The notes under the pieces: model-generated
Seen by the model: only the letters and a program-made list of their open reading frames with translations
What the model was told of the DNA's origin: nothing
Databases searched by the model: none
Translations under genes and position numbers: made by a program
Part shown: in pieces, positions 39,815-50,474 of the stretch
How the letters are laid out: every line of letters starts with the position of its first letter
How positions within the stretch are numbered: position 1 is the first letter of the stretch
NCBI GenBank assembly: GCA_022799495.1
Contig: JAAWON010000004.1
Location: forward strand, 1 to 64,000
Reading direction: 5' to 3'
DNA: 64,000 nt
Source: Erysipelotrichaceae bacterium
GTDB lineage: Bacteria; Bacillota_I; Bacilli_A; Erysipelotrichales; Erysipelotrichaceae

Positions 39815-41200
39815 TTAAAAAATTAGATTGCGCGGTGTACGCGGAAATGGTTCCACATCGCGGATATTACTGATGCCACTCACATACATCAAAAAACGAT
39901 CAAAGCCTAGTCCAAACCCGGCGTGCTTACATCCGCCATAGCGGCGCAGATCCATATACCACTGCAAGCCTTCCTCCTGCATCCCCATTTCCGCCATACG
40001 CTGTTTCAGCACGTCGTAGCGCTCCTCACGCTGTGAGCCACCCACTAATTCACCAACACCCGGCACTAACAAATCACAAGCGGCAACGGTCTTGCCATCA
40101 TCATTGATCCGCATATAGAACGCCTTGATATCCTTCGGATAATCAATCAAAAACACCGGTCCATTGACAACCTTTTCACACAGATAGCGTTCATGTTCAC
40201 TCTGTAAATCCATACCCCACTCTATATGATTGTTTTCAAACTTTACATCCGCCCGCTTTAACAACTCAATCGCTTCTGTATAGGTCATGCGCTTAAACTC
40301 ACTGTTGCGCACCGCAGTGATGCGTTTGATACATTCGGAATCAATCATCTTTTCAAAGAATCGCATCTCTTCCGGTGCATTCTCTAACAGATAATCAATA
40401 CAGTATTTTACCATATCCTCAATCAAATCCATATCATCCTCTAAATCAGCAAATGCGATTTCCGGTTCAATCATCCAAAACTCACTGGCATGACGTGTCG
40501 TGTTGGAATTCTCTGCTCGAAACGTAGGTCCAAATGTATAAACATCACGGAAAGCCATCGCAAAGGCCTCCACATGAAGTTGACCGGATACCGTCAAAGC
40601 GGCGTGTTTACCAAAGAAATCCTCCTCGTAATTGCCATCTGTGCGAGTGGTAACATTGAAGCATTCACCGGCCCCTTCCGCATCATTGCCGGTGATAATC
40701 GGTGTATGCACATAAACAAAGCCCTGATTCTGAAAAAACTCATGAATTGCCATGGACAACACCGAACGCAGACGAAAGATGGCATAAAACGTGTTTGCCC
40801 GTACCCGCAAATGCGGCAGTTCACGCATATACTCAAAACTATGGCGCTTCTTCTGCATCGGATAATCGTTTGCACAAGCCCCCTCTAGTACAACCTCACG
40901 CACTGCGATTTCAAAAGGCTGCTTGCCTTGTGGCGTGGAAACAAATTTTCCCATAACCGTAATGGCTGTACCGATGGTATATTTCTCAACCTCGTTAAAG
41001 TTCTCTAAATCGCACTCATAAACCAACTGTGCATTGCGAAAATAAGTACCGTCATTCAACTCAATGAAGCCCAGTTTTCCACTGGAGCGATTGGTTCTGA
41101 TCCAACCCTGTAACTGCACATATTCCAGCGTGTCTAATTCCACCGGATTATTCGCAAATACAACCTCATACAACTCACGAATCGTCATAAATTCAAACAT
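39815..41200 (-). CDS. asnS: Asparagine--tRNA ligase
   Basis: [107 protein letters not shown]. Confidence 0.97.
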   Translation of the reverse strand: MFEFMTIRELYEVVFANNPVELDTLEYVQLQGWIRTNRSSGKLGFIELNDGTYFRNAQLVYECDLENFNEVEKYTIGTAITVMGKFVSTPQGKQPFEIAVREVVLEGACANDYPMQKKRHSFEYMRELPHLRVRANTFYAIFRLRSVLSMAIHEFFQNQGFVYVHTPIITGNDAEGAGECFNVTTRTDGNYEEDFFGKHAALTVSGQLHVEAFAMAFRDVYTFGPTFRAENSNTTRHASEFWMIEPEIAFADLEDDMDLIEDMVKYCIDYLLENAPEEMRFFEKMIDSECIKRITAVRNSEFKRMTYTEAIELLKRADVKFENNHIEWGMDLQSEHERYLCEKVVNGPVFLIDYPKDIKAFYMRINDDGKTVAACDLLVPGVGELVGGSQREERYDVLKQRMAEMGMQEEGLQWYMDLRRYGGCKHAGFGLGFDRFLMYVSGISNIRDVEPFPRTPRNLIF

Positions 41201-41269
41201 CGTTATCCTCCTTTGCCTATGATAAGGGAATCACCTTTTTACTTTACGTATTTTTCCATCGTTTCGCTA

Positions 41270-41495
41270 ATAAAAAAAGCGCTCCCGTTTTTTCAGGAAC
41301 GCATAATTTGCGCGGTGCCATCCTGATTCGTCAGATCATGATCCAACGCACCTTGTTTCTTTTTGATGCATAACGCCGCATCTTGCGAAACCGTCTACTA
41401 TTGTTCTCCGGTTTAGCTCGGCAGGTGTTCTCTGCGGATGCCACGACCGCATTTTCACCAACTTGCGGTTCTCTTTTTTCGCTTTCTTCGCATCG
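41270..41495 (-). promoter_or_regulatory. T-box riboswitch leader of asnS
   Basis: Minus strand GGATGGCACCGCGC (41325-41312) T-box sequence followed by terminator GCGTTCCTGAAAAAACGGGAGCGCTTTTTTT, directly upstream of asnS. Confidence 0.88.
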
Positions 41496-41502
41496 TCCTG
41501 CG

Positions 41503-42132
41503 TCATTGCTTTGTCGTCAGGGAATTTGTTTCAAATACAAGTTCCTGTATAGATGATACCACATCTACCGTCTTTAATACAACCCCTTTTGGCACTTGAA
41601 TATGTTCATGGGTAAAATCCACGAGGCCAATGATGCCACAATTGATTAAACGATCCACACTGCCTTGAATATCCTCGGAAATAGCGAGAATGGCGATGCG
41701 GCAATCAGCGGGGATACGTTCTTCCAGCTCTTTCATATCATAAACCGGGATGCCAAAGCGTACCCCTTGGCGATCGGGATTGATATCAAAGGCACAGGCA
41801 ATTTCACCTACCACATAATCCCATTTGTTATATTTCATCAATGCACGCCCCATATTACCGGCTCCTACCAAAATGATCTTTTCTTCAAAATCCATGCCTA
41901 ATTGAGCGTTGAAAATCTCAATCAAGCGATCAATTTCATAGCCGAATCCCTGTTTGCCCAAACTGCCCAAAAAGGAAAAATCACGACGAATGGTGGTTGG
42001 TTCAATATTCACTACATCGGCCAATTCTTTGGACATGATGCGCTGAATACCATTTCGTTTCAGTTTGCGCAAGGCTTTCAAGTAGACCGGATAGCGCTGT
42101 AAGGTTGCCTTGGGAACATTTTTATTTGCCAT
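41503..42132 (-). CDS. rex: Redox-sensing transcriptional repressor Rex
   Basis: VPKATLQRYPVYLKALRKLKRNGIQRIMSKELADVVNIEPTTIRRDFSFLGSLGKQGFGYEI and GAGNMGRALMKYNKW. Confidence 0.95.
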   Translation of the reverse strand: MANKNVPKATLQRYPVYLKALRKLKRNGIQRIMSKELADVVNIEPTTIRRDFSFLGSLGKQGFGYEIDRLIEIFNAQLGMDFEEKIILVGAGNMGRALMKYNKWDYVVGEIACAFDINPDRQGVRFGIPVYDMKELEERIPADCRIAILAISEDIQGSVDRLINCGIIGLVDFTHEHIQVPKGVVLKTVDVVSSIQELVFETNSLTTKQ

Positions 42133-42361
42133 AGTATCACCGTGCCTATTATAGCATATCTATCTTTGATTGTGAATAATTTAATTTTTTTAACTTAAGC
42201 AATCAAGAGAAGATAAGAAGTTGAGGAGTAGGGAATGTGGTGGATTGCGTTTGATTCCCATGCATTGTCGAAATGGCATTATATTTGAAGCATCGCTGCC
42301 AAAGAAAAAGCAGCAGTTACCTGCGCTTGATCATGGCTTTCACAATTTATATATGAGCCGT

Positions 42362-43387
42362 TTATCCCTGTATATGTTCCCCTAAGATGAAACCCGGATC
42401 GGCGCTGAGTGAAAAATCACCACGTACTCCATGACGATAAGCGACACTGCCTGCCACCGCAATCATTGCGGCATTATCCGTGCAGCATGACAAAGGTGGA
42501 ATGATAAATTCCGTATGGGGATAAGTAGGGGCAATTTGGGTTTGTATTAACTCGCGCAGCCGTGAATTGGCCGCCACTCCACCTGCCAACACCATCATCT
42601 TTGGCTGATAGTTTTGTAAGGCTTTTTGAGTGGGCGCTAATAATGCCTGTAAAGCGCATTCTTGGTAGGAACAAGCCAAATCCGCCGCCTTGAACGGTTC
42701 ATGATTTCGTTCACAACGAGCAATAAACTGTAATACACTGCTTTTTAAACCACTGAAGGAAAAGTCATATTCCCCTTGTACTTTTGGTTTTGCGAGTGGA
42801 TAAATATTTTGTCCCTCTTTTGCCAAACGATCGACATACACGCCACCGGGATAGGGCAGTTTCAATACCCTGCCCACTTTATCTCCCGCTTCGCCAATCG
42901 CATCATCCTGTGTTGTCCCAAGAATTTCAAAACTCCATTCATCCCGCATATAGACAAGCTCCGTATGGCCTCCGCTGACCACCAGTGCCAATAAGGGAAA
43001 GCGCAGTTTTGTGACAAAAGCATTCGCATAAATATGACCGGCAATATGATGTACCGGAACCAATGGCTTATGATAAGCCCATGCCAGTGTTTTTGCCGCT
43101 TGTACCCCAACGTGCAGCGATCCGATCAATCCCGGACCTTGGGTAACGGCAATCGCATCTACCTCCGCACAAGTCATATGCGCCTGTGATAAAGCCTGTG
43201 CAATCACCATCGAAATCTGTTCGACATGAATGCGACTCGCTACCTCTGGCACAACACCGCCAAATTCCTTGTACACATCAATTTGCGTTGCGACTACATT
43301 TGCCAACAATTCGCTGTCTCCACGCACGATTGCCGCAGCTGTCTCATCACAACTGGATTCAATTGCCAATATTACTGTATCACTCAT
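42362..43387 (-). CDS. tsaD: tRNA threonylcarbamoyladenosine biosynthesis protein TsaD
   Basis: LAIESSCDETAAAIV, GPGLIGSLHVGVQAAKTLAWA, HHIAGHIYA, VSGGHTELVYM, AGGVAANSRLRELI. Confidence 0.97.
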   Translation of the reverse strand: MSDTVILAIESSCDETAAAIVRGDSELLANVVATQIDVYKEFGGVVPEVASRIHVEQISMVIAQALSQAHMTCAEVDAIAVTQGPGLIGSLHVGVQAAKTLAWAYHKPLVPVHHIAGHIYANAFVTKLRFPLLALVVSGGHTELVYMRDEWSFEILGTTQDDAIGEAGDKVGRVLKLPYPGGVYVDRLAKEGQNIYPLAKPKVQGEYDFSFSGLKSSVLQFIARCERNHEPFKAADLACSYQECALQALLAPTQKALQNYQPKMMVLAGGVAANSRLRELIQTQIAPTYPHTEFIIPPLSCCTDNAAMIAVAGSVAYRHGVRGDFSLSADPGFILGEHIQG

Positions 43388-43833
43388 ACATAGTTACCTC
43401 CCAAAGGCTTTATCATTAGATAAGCATCACATCCATCCTCATAATAACCTTTCCGCACAGATGCTTTTATAAAGCCGTAATGCTCATAGAACGATATCGC
43501 CCTTTGATTTTTCACATGCACCTCTAATGAAATCGTCTCACACAATTCCTTGTCACAGATATCCAGCATTTCATTCATCAACAATGAGCCTAAGCCCTGA
43601 CGCTGCCTACTTGTTTCAACAGCAATGTTAGCTAACTGCGCTGTTTCAAAGGTAATCCAAAAGTCAAGAAAACCAATGATTTTATTCTCCTCTTTTAGCA
43701 CATATATTTGAGCAAACGGATTATCGTTTAACTCAGATACCAACATATCTCGATTCCAATTCGGCTGAAATTCACCGGCCTTCAGTTCAAGAACCTCATC
43801 AATATCATTCTTGCTCATCCTGTGTATCATCAT
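43384..43833 (-). CDS. rimI: Ribosomal protein alanine N-acetyltransferase RimI-like GNAT
   Basis: AQLANIAVETSRQRQGLGSLLMNEMLDICDKELCETISLEVHVKNQRAISFYEHYGF; position between tsaB and tsaD. Confidence 0.9.
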   Translation of the reverse strand: MMIHRMSKNDIDEVLELKAGEFQPNWNRDMLVSELNDNPFAQIYVLKEENKIIGFLDFWITFETAQLANIAVETSRQRQGLGSLLMNEMLDICDKELCETISLEVHVKNQRAISFYEHYGFIKASVRKGYYEDGCDAYLMIKPLGGNYV

Positions 43834-44432
43834 TTCACCTTATATGCATCATTATCCTTCAAATATCGCGGTGTTAAACTATGAATATTGTCTATTTTAC
43901 GTGCATATGGAAGCAAGTCACAGAAGTTTTCAGCTAGTGACACGCTCTTTTTTTCCTGATGCAGTAAGTCTACATCACCAACCACTCGATATGGCGCAGC
44001 GGATATCCTATGCGTTATATCATCTAATGTAGTTACGATTTCATCACCAATCGCTTTTCCCAAGTGATAATGAGCAAAATATGCCCGTTTACTGCGTGCA
44101 TCTAATAATACATAGGTATGCTCACTGAGTCCCGCATATAGTTGCAGCGTGGAAATGCAGGATAACGGTATGTTTTTACTTGTACACAGTACCTTCGCAA
44201 CACTCATTGCGATTCTTACGCCGGTATAACTTCCCGGCCCATCACTGATAACTACCTCATTGACATCATCGACACTCCACCCTGCATTTTGAAAACAATT
44301 CATCAGTTCGGGAAAAAGCGTCTCACTTTGTCTTTTCCAGCATTCCTTTTCAAACGCAGCCTTGATTTGTCCATCCTCGATTAAAGCAATCACAAGATGC
44401 TTATGCGCTGAATCCATACATAAGGTTTTCAT
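43830..44432 (-). CDS. tsaB: tRNA threonylcarbamoyladenosine biosynthesis protein TsaB
   Basis: DGPGSYTGVRIAMSVAKVLC; in the tsaE-tsaB-rimI-tsaD cluster. Confidence 0.92.
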   Translation of the reverse strand: MKTLCMDSAHKHLVIALIEDGQIKAAFEKECWKRQSETLFPELMNCFQNAGWSVDDVNEVVISDGPGSYTGVRIAMSVAKVLCTSKNIPLSCISTLQLYAGLSEHTYVLLDARSKRAYFAHYHLGKAIGDEIVTTLDDITHRISAAPYRVVGDVDLLHQEKKSVSLAENFCDLLPYARKIDNIHSLTPRYLKDNDAYKVK

Positions 44433-44879
44433 TTATAATGCCTCCACAATTTTTTCATATTCCATTCCTTTTGGAATCATATCAAACGTGCGTGCTTCAT
44501 CCTCTGTAATTGAAATAGAAATCATTAAATAGTGTTCAGGAATGAAATCTTCGATAAACTTCGGCCACTCTATTACGCAAATCCCCTCATCTAATAGATC
44601 CTCAAAACCCAAATCCTGATGTACTCCCTCTAAACGATATGCATCAATATGATGCAGAAAATTTCCGTTGGGTAACGAATAACTTTTCAGTATCGTAAAA
44701 GTAGGGGAATTGATTGTTTTCGTTATCCCTAAAGCCTTGCCTAATTCCTTTGTGAAGGTTGTCTTTCCTGCCCCCAGATCGCCGTTTAACAAAAGACATG
44801 CGTTTTCCGGAAGCAAGGAAGCTAAGCGCCTCGCTAAATCTTTTGTATCCTGCATCGAACAAATATTTATACTTTTCAT
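44433..44879 (-). CDS. tsaE: tRNA threonylcarbamoyladenosine biosynthesis ATPase TsaE
   Basis: LLNGDLGAGKTTFTKELGKALGITKTINSPTFTILKSY, HIDAYRLEG, VIEWPKFIEDFIP. Confidence 0.95.
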   Translation of the reverse strand: MKSINICSMQDTKDLARRLASLLPENACLLLNGDLGAGKTTFTKELGKALGITKTINSPTFTILKSYSLPNGNFLHHIDAYRLEGVHQDLGFEDLLDEGICVIEWPKFIEDFIPEHYLMISISITEDEARTFDMIPKGMEYEKIVEAL

Positions 44880-44890
44880 TATATTTACCT

Positions 44891-46105
44891 CTATTTTTTG
44901 GTGCCTCTTAACTTACAGATACGATACAGCCATTCGCTCAAACGATAGAGCAATCTATTAACAGGTAAATCAAACTCACCAATAAATTCATTGATATACG
45001 GATTAAAATTAGCCTTAAATTTAGTCAATCCATCCGCTAAATCACCTTCCACGCCTCCCATGTTCGCAAAAGAACAGCCGTGAGAAAAAGCGTATTTCAT
45101 GTTTTCTGTATATAAATAATACTGCGGCATAAATTTCTTAAAACGATCATCCATACCTGCATAAAGCATTTCCATCGTATTACCGTATTTGATTGATAAT
45201 ATACCGGCGATTACCGTAGGCTCAAGCGAGCCATCATCAAAAGCTGAAATTTCGGCAATGTCTTTTTCCAATGCGCGTTTTATATCCTCTAAACGGCGTT
45301 TTTTCTTAGGTGAGCCTTCCTTCAGACATTTTAATTCTTGTTCATTTTCCGCATATTCTTTTTTCAATCGCTTCATAGTGTCTGCGATATTCACTTCTGC
45401 TAAAAAAAGATAGGCATCATCCTGATAAATATCCATTAACTGCTCAAAATACGCTCTGTTTCGTAAATTAACATGCTTACGCTGCTCTGTCAATGAAACC
45501 ACATCGCTAAATTCATCAATCCTAGAACGATCTGCTTTCACAACCTTAACATCACGCTTCAACGCATCTCTTATCAGCCTTCTTGTATGTCTTGGTAAAC
45601 TTTGCTCAAACTCATCACACGCATAAACATTTGCCTGAAAACGCGGTTGAATACTTTCTTTAATATAGGTAGTAAAGCCTTTGTGTATCGCTTTGGATTG
45701 CTTCATATTATGTATAATATCTGCACAAGAAGGATAATGATGATTATTTTTTTCCGCAATTTTATAATCATTGATATGGATTCCGGGATCCATTTTTATA
45801 AATAGGCAATGATATTGTTTCGCCCATTGTTTCATGTGCTGAAAGAAAAAATTTAAAATTTCTCTGTTCTCATAATCCATAATTGGTCCGCGCGGTACAT
45901 ACATCATTGTAAAATTCAGCGGTAAGTGCTTAATGAGAACCAAAGCACTCGCTATTAACTTACCATTTTCTTTCACTCCGATAATGGCGTGACTCCAGTT
46001 TTCCTTTACACTCGCCCAAGCACTGGATTGCAGCAAATTACACAGTGGATGAGCCGCCACAAATTGATCATGCTCATGCTGCTCCACAGCGGATATAAAC
46101 TCCAT
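44891..46105 (-). CDS. FemX/FemAB-like peptidoglycan bridge aminoacyltransferase (paralog 1)
   Basis: LLQSSAWASVKENW, LTMMYVPRGPIMDYEN-type segment, FANMGGVEGDLADGLTKFKANFNPYINEFIGEFDLPVN. Confidence 0.9.
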   Translation of the reverse strand: MEFISAVEQHEHDQFVAAHPLCNLLQSSAWASVKENWSHAIIGVKENGKLIASALVLIKHLPLNFTMMYVPRGPIMDYENREILNFFFQHMKQWAKQYHCLFIKMDPGIHINDYKIAEKNNHHYPSCADIIHNMKQSKAIHKGFTTYIKESIQPRFQANVYACDEFEQSLPRHTRRLIRDALKRDVKVVKADRSRIDEFSDVVSLTEQRKHVNLRNRAYFEQLMDIYQDDAYLFLAEVNIADTMKRLKKEYAENEQELKCLKEGSPKKKRRLEDIKRALEKDIAEISAFDDGSLEPTVIAGILSIKYGNTMEMLYAGMDDRFKKFMPQYYLYTENMKYAFSHGCSFANMGGVEGDLADGLTKFKANFNPYINEFIGEFDLPVNRLLYRLSEWLYRICKLRGTKK

Positions 46106-46174
46106 TTTGCATCTACTCCTTTATATTGACTTCCTCATGGTAATAACGAAGTGCTAAATAATCACCATGAAAAC

Positions 46175-47410
46175 TTATTGAAACATGGAATACAGGCTTT
46201 TTTTGATTGGGAAATCAAATACTCCCACATATTCCTCTACAACACCGCCAAACCCCTGTTTGAATTGAAATACGCCATAATCCGCAGCCTGTTCATCAAA
46301 CTTTCCGGAGATGCCATAGAAATCATAGCGTTTGATCCCTTCTTCCAGCGCATATTGCATCATATACCAATGAATCGCATAGGGACCGTTATAGGTTCGA
46401 AAGGCATCATACGCCCCAGCTGATACATAAGTAAGCGTGTCCTCATAGCGAATGAAGAATGCGCCGGCTAAAGCGATGGTATCACCGTGTTCCTGTTGCA
46501 GCACCCGTGCTTCTTGTTCCCGCCGTTTGGCGGTTTCAATCGCTTCCAGTTGCACATTGCGCTTTTTCTGATATTTTTTGGAATTGCCATTTTCCTGCAA
46601 AACCGCTTCGATTTCAGCCAATTGTTCCTCTTCTTTTTTACGCTGTACTTGCATACGGGCAATATAGTCTTTTGTATCCAAATAGGCCAACACCGCTTTC
46701 GCATTCTCCTTTAAACAGCGCATACGCTGTTCATAATAAGCCAAAGGAAGTTTTTGAAAGTTACGTGTTTCTGCCGCATAATCTAGCATTTTCATAAACA
46801 AAGGCAGTTCATCCAATGATAACTCTCTTACTTTGATTCCTTGTTTCAGTGTCTTATTGACACACCAACGGGTCTGATGATCCATCTGTTTTAACAAACT
46901 TTCCGCTGTATGATCGCTTAAATCCAACACAAAAGACCAGCGTACCTGCTCGTTTTCCATAAAACCGGTGGTAAAGCCATGGTGATGATAACCCAGTTGT
47001 TTTAGTGCCTGTACGATATGGCTATGATCTTCTCCATGTTCCACCAATTCACCATTATGATCACGTTCGCGATAAATCACAAACGGATCACAGGTGATAT
47101 AAACGGCACGACGTTTCTTACAAAAGGCAACCAAATGCTCATGAAAGAAACGAAGCAGCGTATCATCTTCATAATCAATCAAATAGCCTCGCTGACAATA
47201 GGCATAGGTAAAGATTCGTTTGAATGGAACAAAGGCGATGCCACTTGCCGCAACGATTTGATCCGCATCGTTTTTGACACCGACATAAGCAATATCGAAG
47301 CCATTTGCGCGTTTCATCTCAAAAGCGCTTGCGGCATTGAGAAAACAACGATTCGCATGGTTCTTGGCAAAAGCATCGTATTCTTGTACGCTCAGTTCTG
47401 TGAATCTCAT
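46175..47410 (-). CDS. FemX/FemAB-like aminoacyltransferase (paralog 2)
   Basis: YAYCQRGYLIDYEDDTLLRFFHEHL, coiled-coil insert, YDFYGISGKFDEQAADYGVFQFKQGFGGVVEEYVGVFDFPIK. Confidence 0.9.
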   Translation of the reverse strand: MRFTELSVQEYDAFAKNHANRCFLNAASAFEMKRANGFDIAYVGVKNDADQIVAASGIAFVPFKRIFTYAYCQRGYLIDYEDDTLLRFFHEHLVAFCKKRRAVYITCDPFVIYRERDHNGELVEHGEDHSHIVQALKQLGYHHHGFTTGFMENEQVRWSFVLDLSDHTAESLLKQMDHQTRWCVNKTLKQGIKVRELSLDELPLFMKMLDYAAETRNFQKLPLAYYEQRMRCLKENAKAVLAYLDTKDYIARMQVQRKKEEEQLAEIEAVLQENGNSKKYQKKRNVQLEAIETAKRREQEARVLQQEHGDTIALAGAFFIRYEDTLTYVSAGAYDAFRTYNGPYAIHWYMMQYALEEGIKRYDFYGISGKFDEQAADYGVFQFKQGFGGVVEEYVGVFDFPIKKSLYSMFQ

Positions 47411-48681
47411 CGCCTGCCTCCTTTCAAACGCTGTTTACAGCCTTTTGCGACTTGATATAAACGATATACCAATGGATTTACAACCGTTTCAAATGTACCG
47501 ATCAATTCATGTATTTCCCCACCAAAGCCCTGTTTAAAACTCAATACGCCATCTTTATTATCAAAGTGGCCGCTGATTCCATAAAAGTTATAACGTTTAT
47601 AGCCATGATTACGCGCATATGCGATCATTTCCCATTGTAAGCGATACTGCGCACTATAAGTCAGTGTATCCTCATAGGAACCGCCACTGAGATAGATCAC
47701 TTCATCTCCATACAGTAAAAACATCGCACCCGATAAGACAATTTCATTGCCATGGCGCTCCTGCAAGGCTTGCACTTCTTTGGTTTTTTTATCCAGACTG
47801 GCCAAATGATCCTGACAACTTTTTACTTTATTCTGCGTTTTCTCATTGTCCCCATGCTCAGCTAATGTCTGATGAAACTGTGCCAGTTTCCTGCATTCCA
47901 CTTCCCGCTCCTTCGCAAGTTCTGCCAAATAACTAGGTACATCCAGCACAATCAACCAATACTTGATATTTCCCTGTGGTGAAAACAAGTCATACATCGT
48001 TTCATAATAGGTCAGCGAACGATCGCTAAAGCCTTTGCGCTTAGCGGTTTGGGTGATAATATCATGGAATTTCCCTAATTCCGCTTTGGACAGTTCGACC
48101 AAAGCGAAGCCTGAGCGCTGCGTTTTTTTGATACTGCGGCGGGTCAATTGATTCATATTTTTTAATAGTTCTGCCTCACTGAAATCCGCAATCGGCAAAA
48201 CATACATCCAGCGCGGTTCGCGTATTTCTTCATCTTCTTCCACATCAAAGCCCAAGTGCGTATAGCCAAGGCGTTGAAACAGCGAAACCAACGCTTCATT
48301 GTTTTCTCCATTTTCCATTAACGCACCGTATTTATCTCGCTGATGCACCATCACATAAGGATCCATACTGAAATGAATGCCTTTATTATTTTTAATATAA
48401 GCAATGACCTCATGCGAAAAGCGCTCCAGCAACGCCGTATCACGATAATCCAGTAAAAAGCCACGAATGGCCTGAAACAGCGCATAATCACCAAATACCC
48501 GATAGGAAACCAATGCACACGCCGCAATGATCGTATCCTGTTCACGCAAAGCCACATAATGGGTCTGCCAGCCATTGCTTTCACGTAAATGGCACATCAT
48601 GGTGCTCTGCCAAATATTATGATGCGGCGCGCCGGACGCATAGTGCTGAAAAGTGGTTTCATCAATCCTCACAAACTCCAT
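47407..48681 (-). CDS. FemX/FemAB-like aminoacyltransferase (paralog 3)
   Basis: FQAIRGFLLDYRDTALLERFSHEV, YNFYGISGHFDNKDGVLSFKQGFGGEIHELIGTFETVVN; start MEFVRIDETTF with SD GAAGGAGCGAGCGT. Confidence 0.9.
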   Translation of the reverse strand: MEFVRIDETTFQHYASGAPHHNIWQSTMMCHLRESNGWQTHYVALREQDTIIAACALVSYRVFGDYALFQAIRGFLLDYRDTALLERFSHEVIAYIKNNKGIHFSMDPYVMVHQRDKYGALMENGENNEALVSLFQRLGYTHLGFDVEEDEEIREPRWMYVLPIADFSEAELLKNMNQLTRRSIKKTQRSGFALVELSKAELGKFHDIITQTAKRKGFSDRSLTYYETMYDLFSPQGNIKYWLIVLDVPSYLAELAKEREVECRKLAQFHQTLAEHGDNEKTQNKVKSCQDHLASLDKKTKEVQALQERHGNEIVLSGAMFLLYGDEVIYLSGGSYEDTLTYSAQYRLQWEMIAYARNHGYKRYNFYGISGHFDNKDGVLSFKQGFGGEIHELIGTFETVVNPLVYRLYQVAKGCKQRLKGGRR

Positions 48682-48884
48682 ACGCTCGCTCCTTCCATTC
48701 GACTTAATCCTGTTTATTATAGTATAATTCCCCCAAATAAGGAAGATAAAACGAGGAAATAACAAGAAAAAAACGGCCTTATCCTTACCGGCCGATTGAA
48801 TCCATCCCATTACAATTACATTACCCTCTTTCCCCACCTAAAAGATTACCTCAAAATATTTACGATGACCCATGTAGCATTAAC

Positions 48885-49418
48885 TTATACCATATCTAAA
48901 TAACGTTCATACAGTTCCATGATTTCATCATGACAAAACGGTGATTCCTGTTTTTCGATGCGCGCAATCAACTGTGCCATCTCATGATGCAAAACCGCAT
49001 CCAGTTTTGAACCATACTGCATCTTTTTCGCATGTAAGGCATATTCATCTTCATCCAAGATGGTCCATTTTCCCTGCGGCGACACCTTTACATCCAAATC
49101 ATAATCAATGTTTTTAATCGCTTCTCCATCATACAAGCTCGGTGATGCAATATTACAGTAATAATGAATCCCGGTTTTGCGAATCATGGAGATCACGTTG
49201 AACCAAAGATCCGGATAAAAGAAGCAGATCGCCGGTTCACGCGTCACCCATTTACGCCCATCTGCCTCACTTACCAGCGCGCGATTTGTAACCAGTACAA
49301 TGCGTGATGCATTTGCCTCAATCACAAAACCTTTTGCCCAAGTGCGATGCAGGGAGCCATCATGCTTATAACTCTGTATATATACATATTCTTTCTCCCT
49401 GACATCCATCTCATCCAT
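48885..49418 (-). CDS. DUF402 domain protein (nucleoside tri-/diphosphate phosphatase-like)
   Basis: YKHDGSLHRTW, ICFFYPDLWFNVISMIRKTGIHYYCNIASPSLYDGEAIKNIDYDLDVKVSPQGKWTILDEDEY. Confidence 0.88.
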   Translation of the reverse strand: MDEMDVREKEYVYIQSYKHDGSLHRTWAKGFVIEANASRIVLVTNRALVSEADGRKWVTREPAICFFYPDLWFNVISMIRKTGIHYYCNIASPSLYDGEAIKNIDYDLDVKVSPQGKWTILDEDEYALHAKKMQYGSKLDAVLHHEMAQLIARIEKQESPFCHDEIMELYERYLDMV

Positions 49419-49760
49419 CTTCCTTTCCTGATATTTTCTGCCCTGCCTTTATGCTTTGATCGGCTGTTGCATATTGTTTAGGCTCTATATACCCTTTACA
49501 CTTCTTTATATTTGTTTCTTTATTTAGCGAAAAACAAGATACTTCATGGTTAATTATAGCATACCCATCCCAGAATAAACCAAAAAAATCCTTTGTTTTT
49601 CATCGCTCCCTTTGCCTTTCAAAGAAAAAAAGAGAAGGATATTCGTTTCATGACTTCATAAGGCTTCGATCATTTCCTTGTATAAAGCATGGTTTCCCTT
49701 CCCATAATAACAGTGTAATGAAAGGAGTGCATCATGATCATTCATTCATGATGAAAGACG

Positions 49761-49970
49761 ATGAAAGCAAAAACAAACTTTATGCTGACGCCAAAAGATG
49801 TCCTGTATATTTCGGATATTCTCGACCAGACACTCGCTTTGAATAAGCGAATCGGCAATGATGTGACAATGTTAGAAAACAAAGAAGTAAAAACTTGTTT
49901 TAAAAACGTAAACAAGGAATTATGCAAACAATATGACACGCTGTTGAAGCTGCTGGAAAGAGAGGCGTAA
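49761..49970 (+). CDS. Small protein, possible spore-coat (CotF)-like partner (69 aa)
   Basis: MKAKTNFMLTPKDVLYISDILDQTLALNKRIGNDVTMLENKEVKTCFKNVNKELCKQYDTLLKLL; 2 nt upstream of a CotF-like gene. Confidence 0.6.
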   Translation: MKAKTNFMLTPKDVLYISDILDQTLALNKRIGNDVTMLENKEVKTCFKNVNKELCKQYDTLLKLLEREA

Positions 49971-49972
49971 TC

Positions 49973-50251
49973 ATGGCAAAGAGTACCTATGGAGATCAGG
50001 AAATTTCAACGAACCTGCTTGTAACCCTGAAACATTTGAAGTCCGAATTAAACATCTTCACACAAGAAGCAAGCAATACAGAATTGTATAATACAGTCAC
50101 ACAAGTATACGAAAGTATTTCTACTTTGCAGCGAGATGTATTTGATATGATGGGGGTACAAGGCTGGTATGAACTGTGTGCTGATACAAAAGAAAATATC
50201 GCTAAGGCTTATCGCAAATTGGCAAAAAGTCAAAAAGATCTGTGTCAATAA
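49973..50251 (+). CDS. Coat-F (CotF)-like protein (92 aa)
   Basis: LLVTLKHLKSELNIFTQEASNTELYNTVTQVYESISTLQRDVFDMMGVQGWYEL resembles coat F-type four-helix proteins ending in GWY. Confidence 0.6.
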   Translation: MAKSTYGDQEISTNLLVTLKHLKSELNIFTQEASNTELYNTVTQVYESISTLQRDVFDMMGVQGWYELCADTKENIAKAYRKLAKSQKDLCQ

Positions 50252-50253
50252 CA

Positions 50254-50294
50254 CGAAAATCATCGCTTTGAAACAAGCGGTGATTTTTTATGTT
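50254..50294 (+). terminator. Intrinsic terminator
   Basis: AAAATCATCGCTT tgaaaca AGCGGTGATTTTTT. Confidence 0.75.
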
Positions 50295-50474
50295 CTGATC
50301 TTTTTCATCATTTTTTGATTTGCTTACTATGTATTTTCCATATACTTTCTCCTTATCTGTTTTCTATCTACTTTGCGTCAATGCAAAACATGTGATATAG
50401 TATGGATATGAAATAACGACCTTTATGTGTACTCATTTAGAATCCATTTTCAATAACTCTAGGAGGCAAAATCC

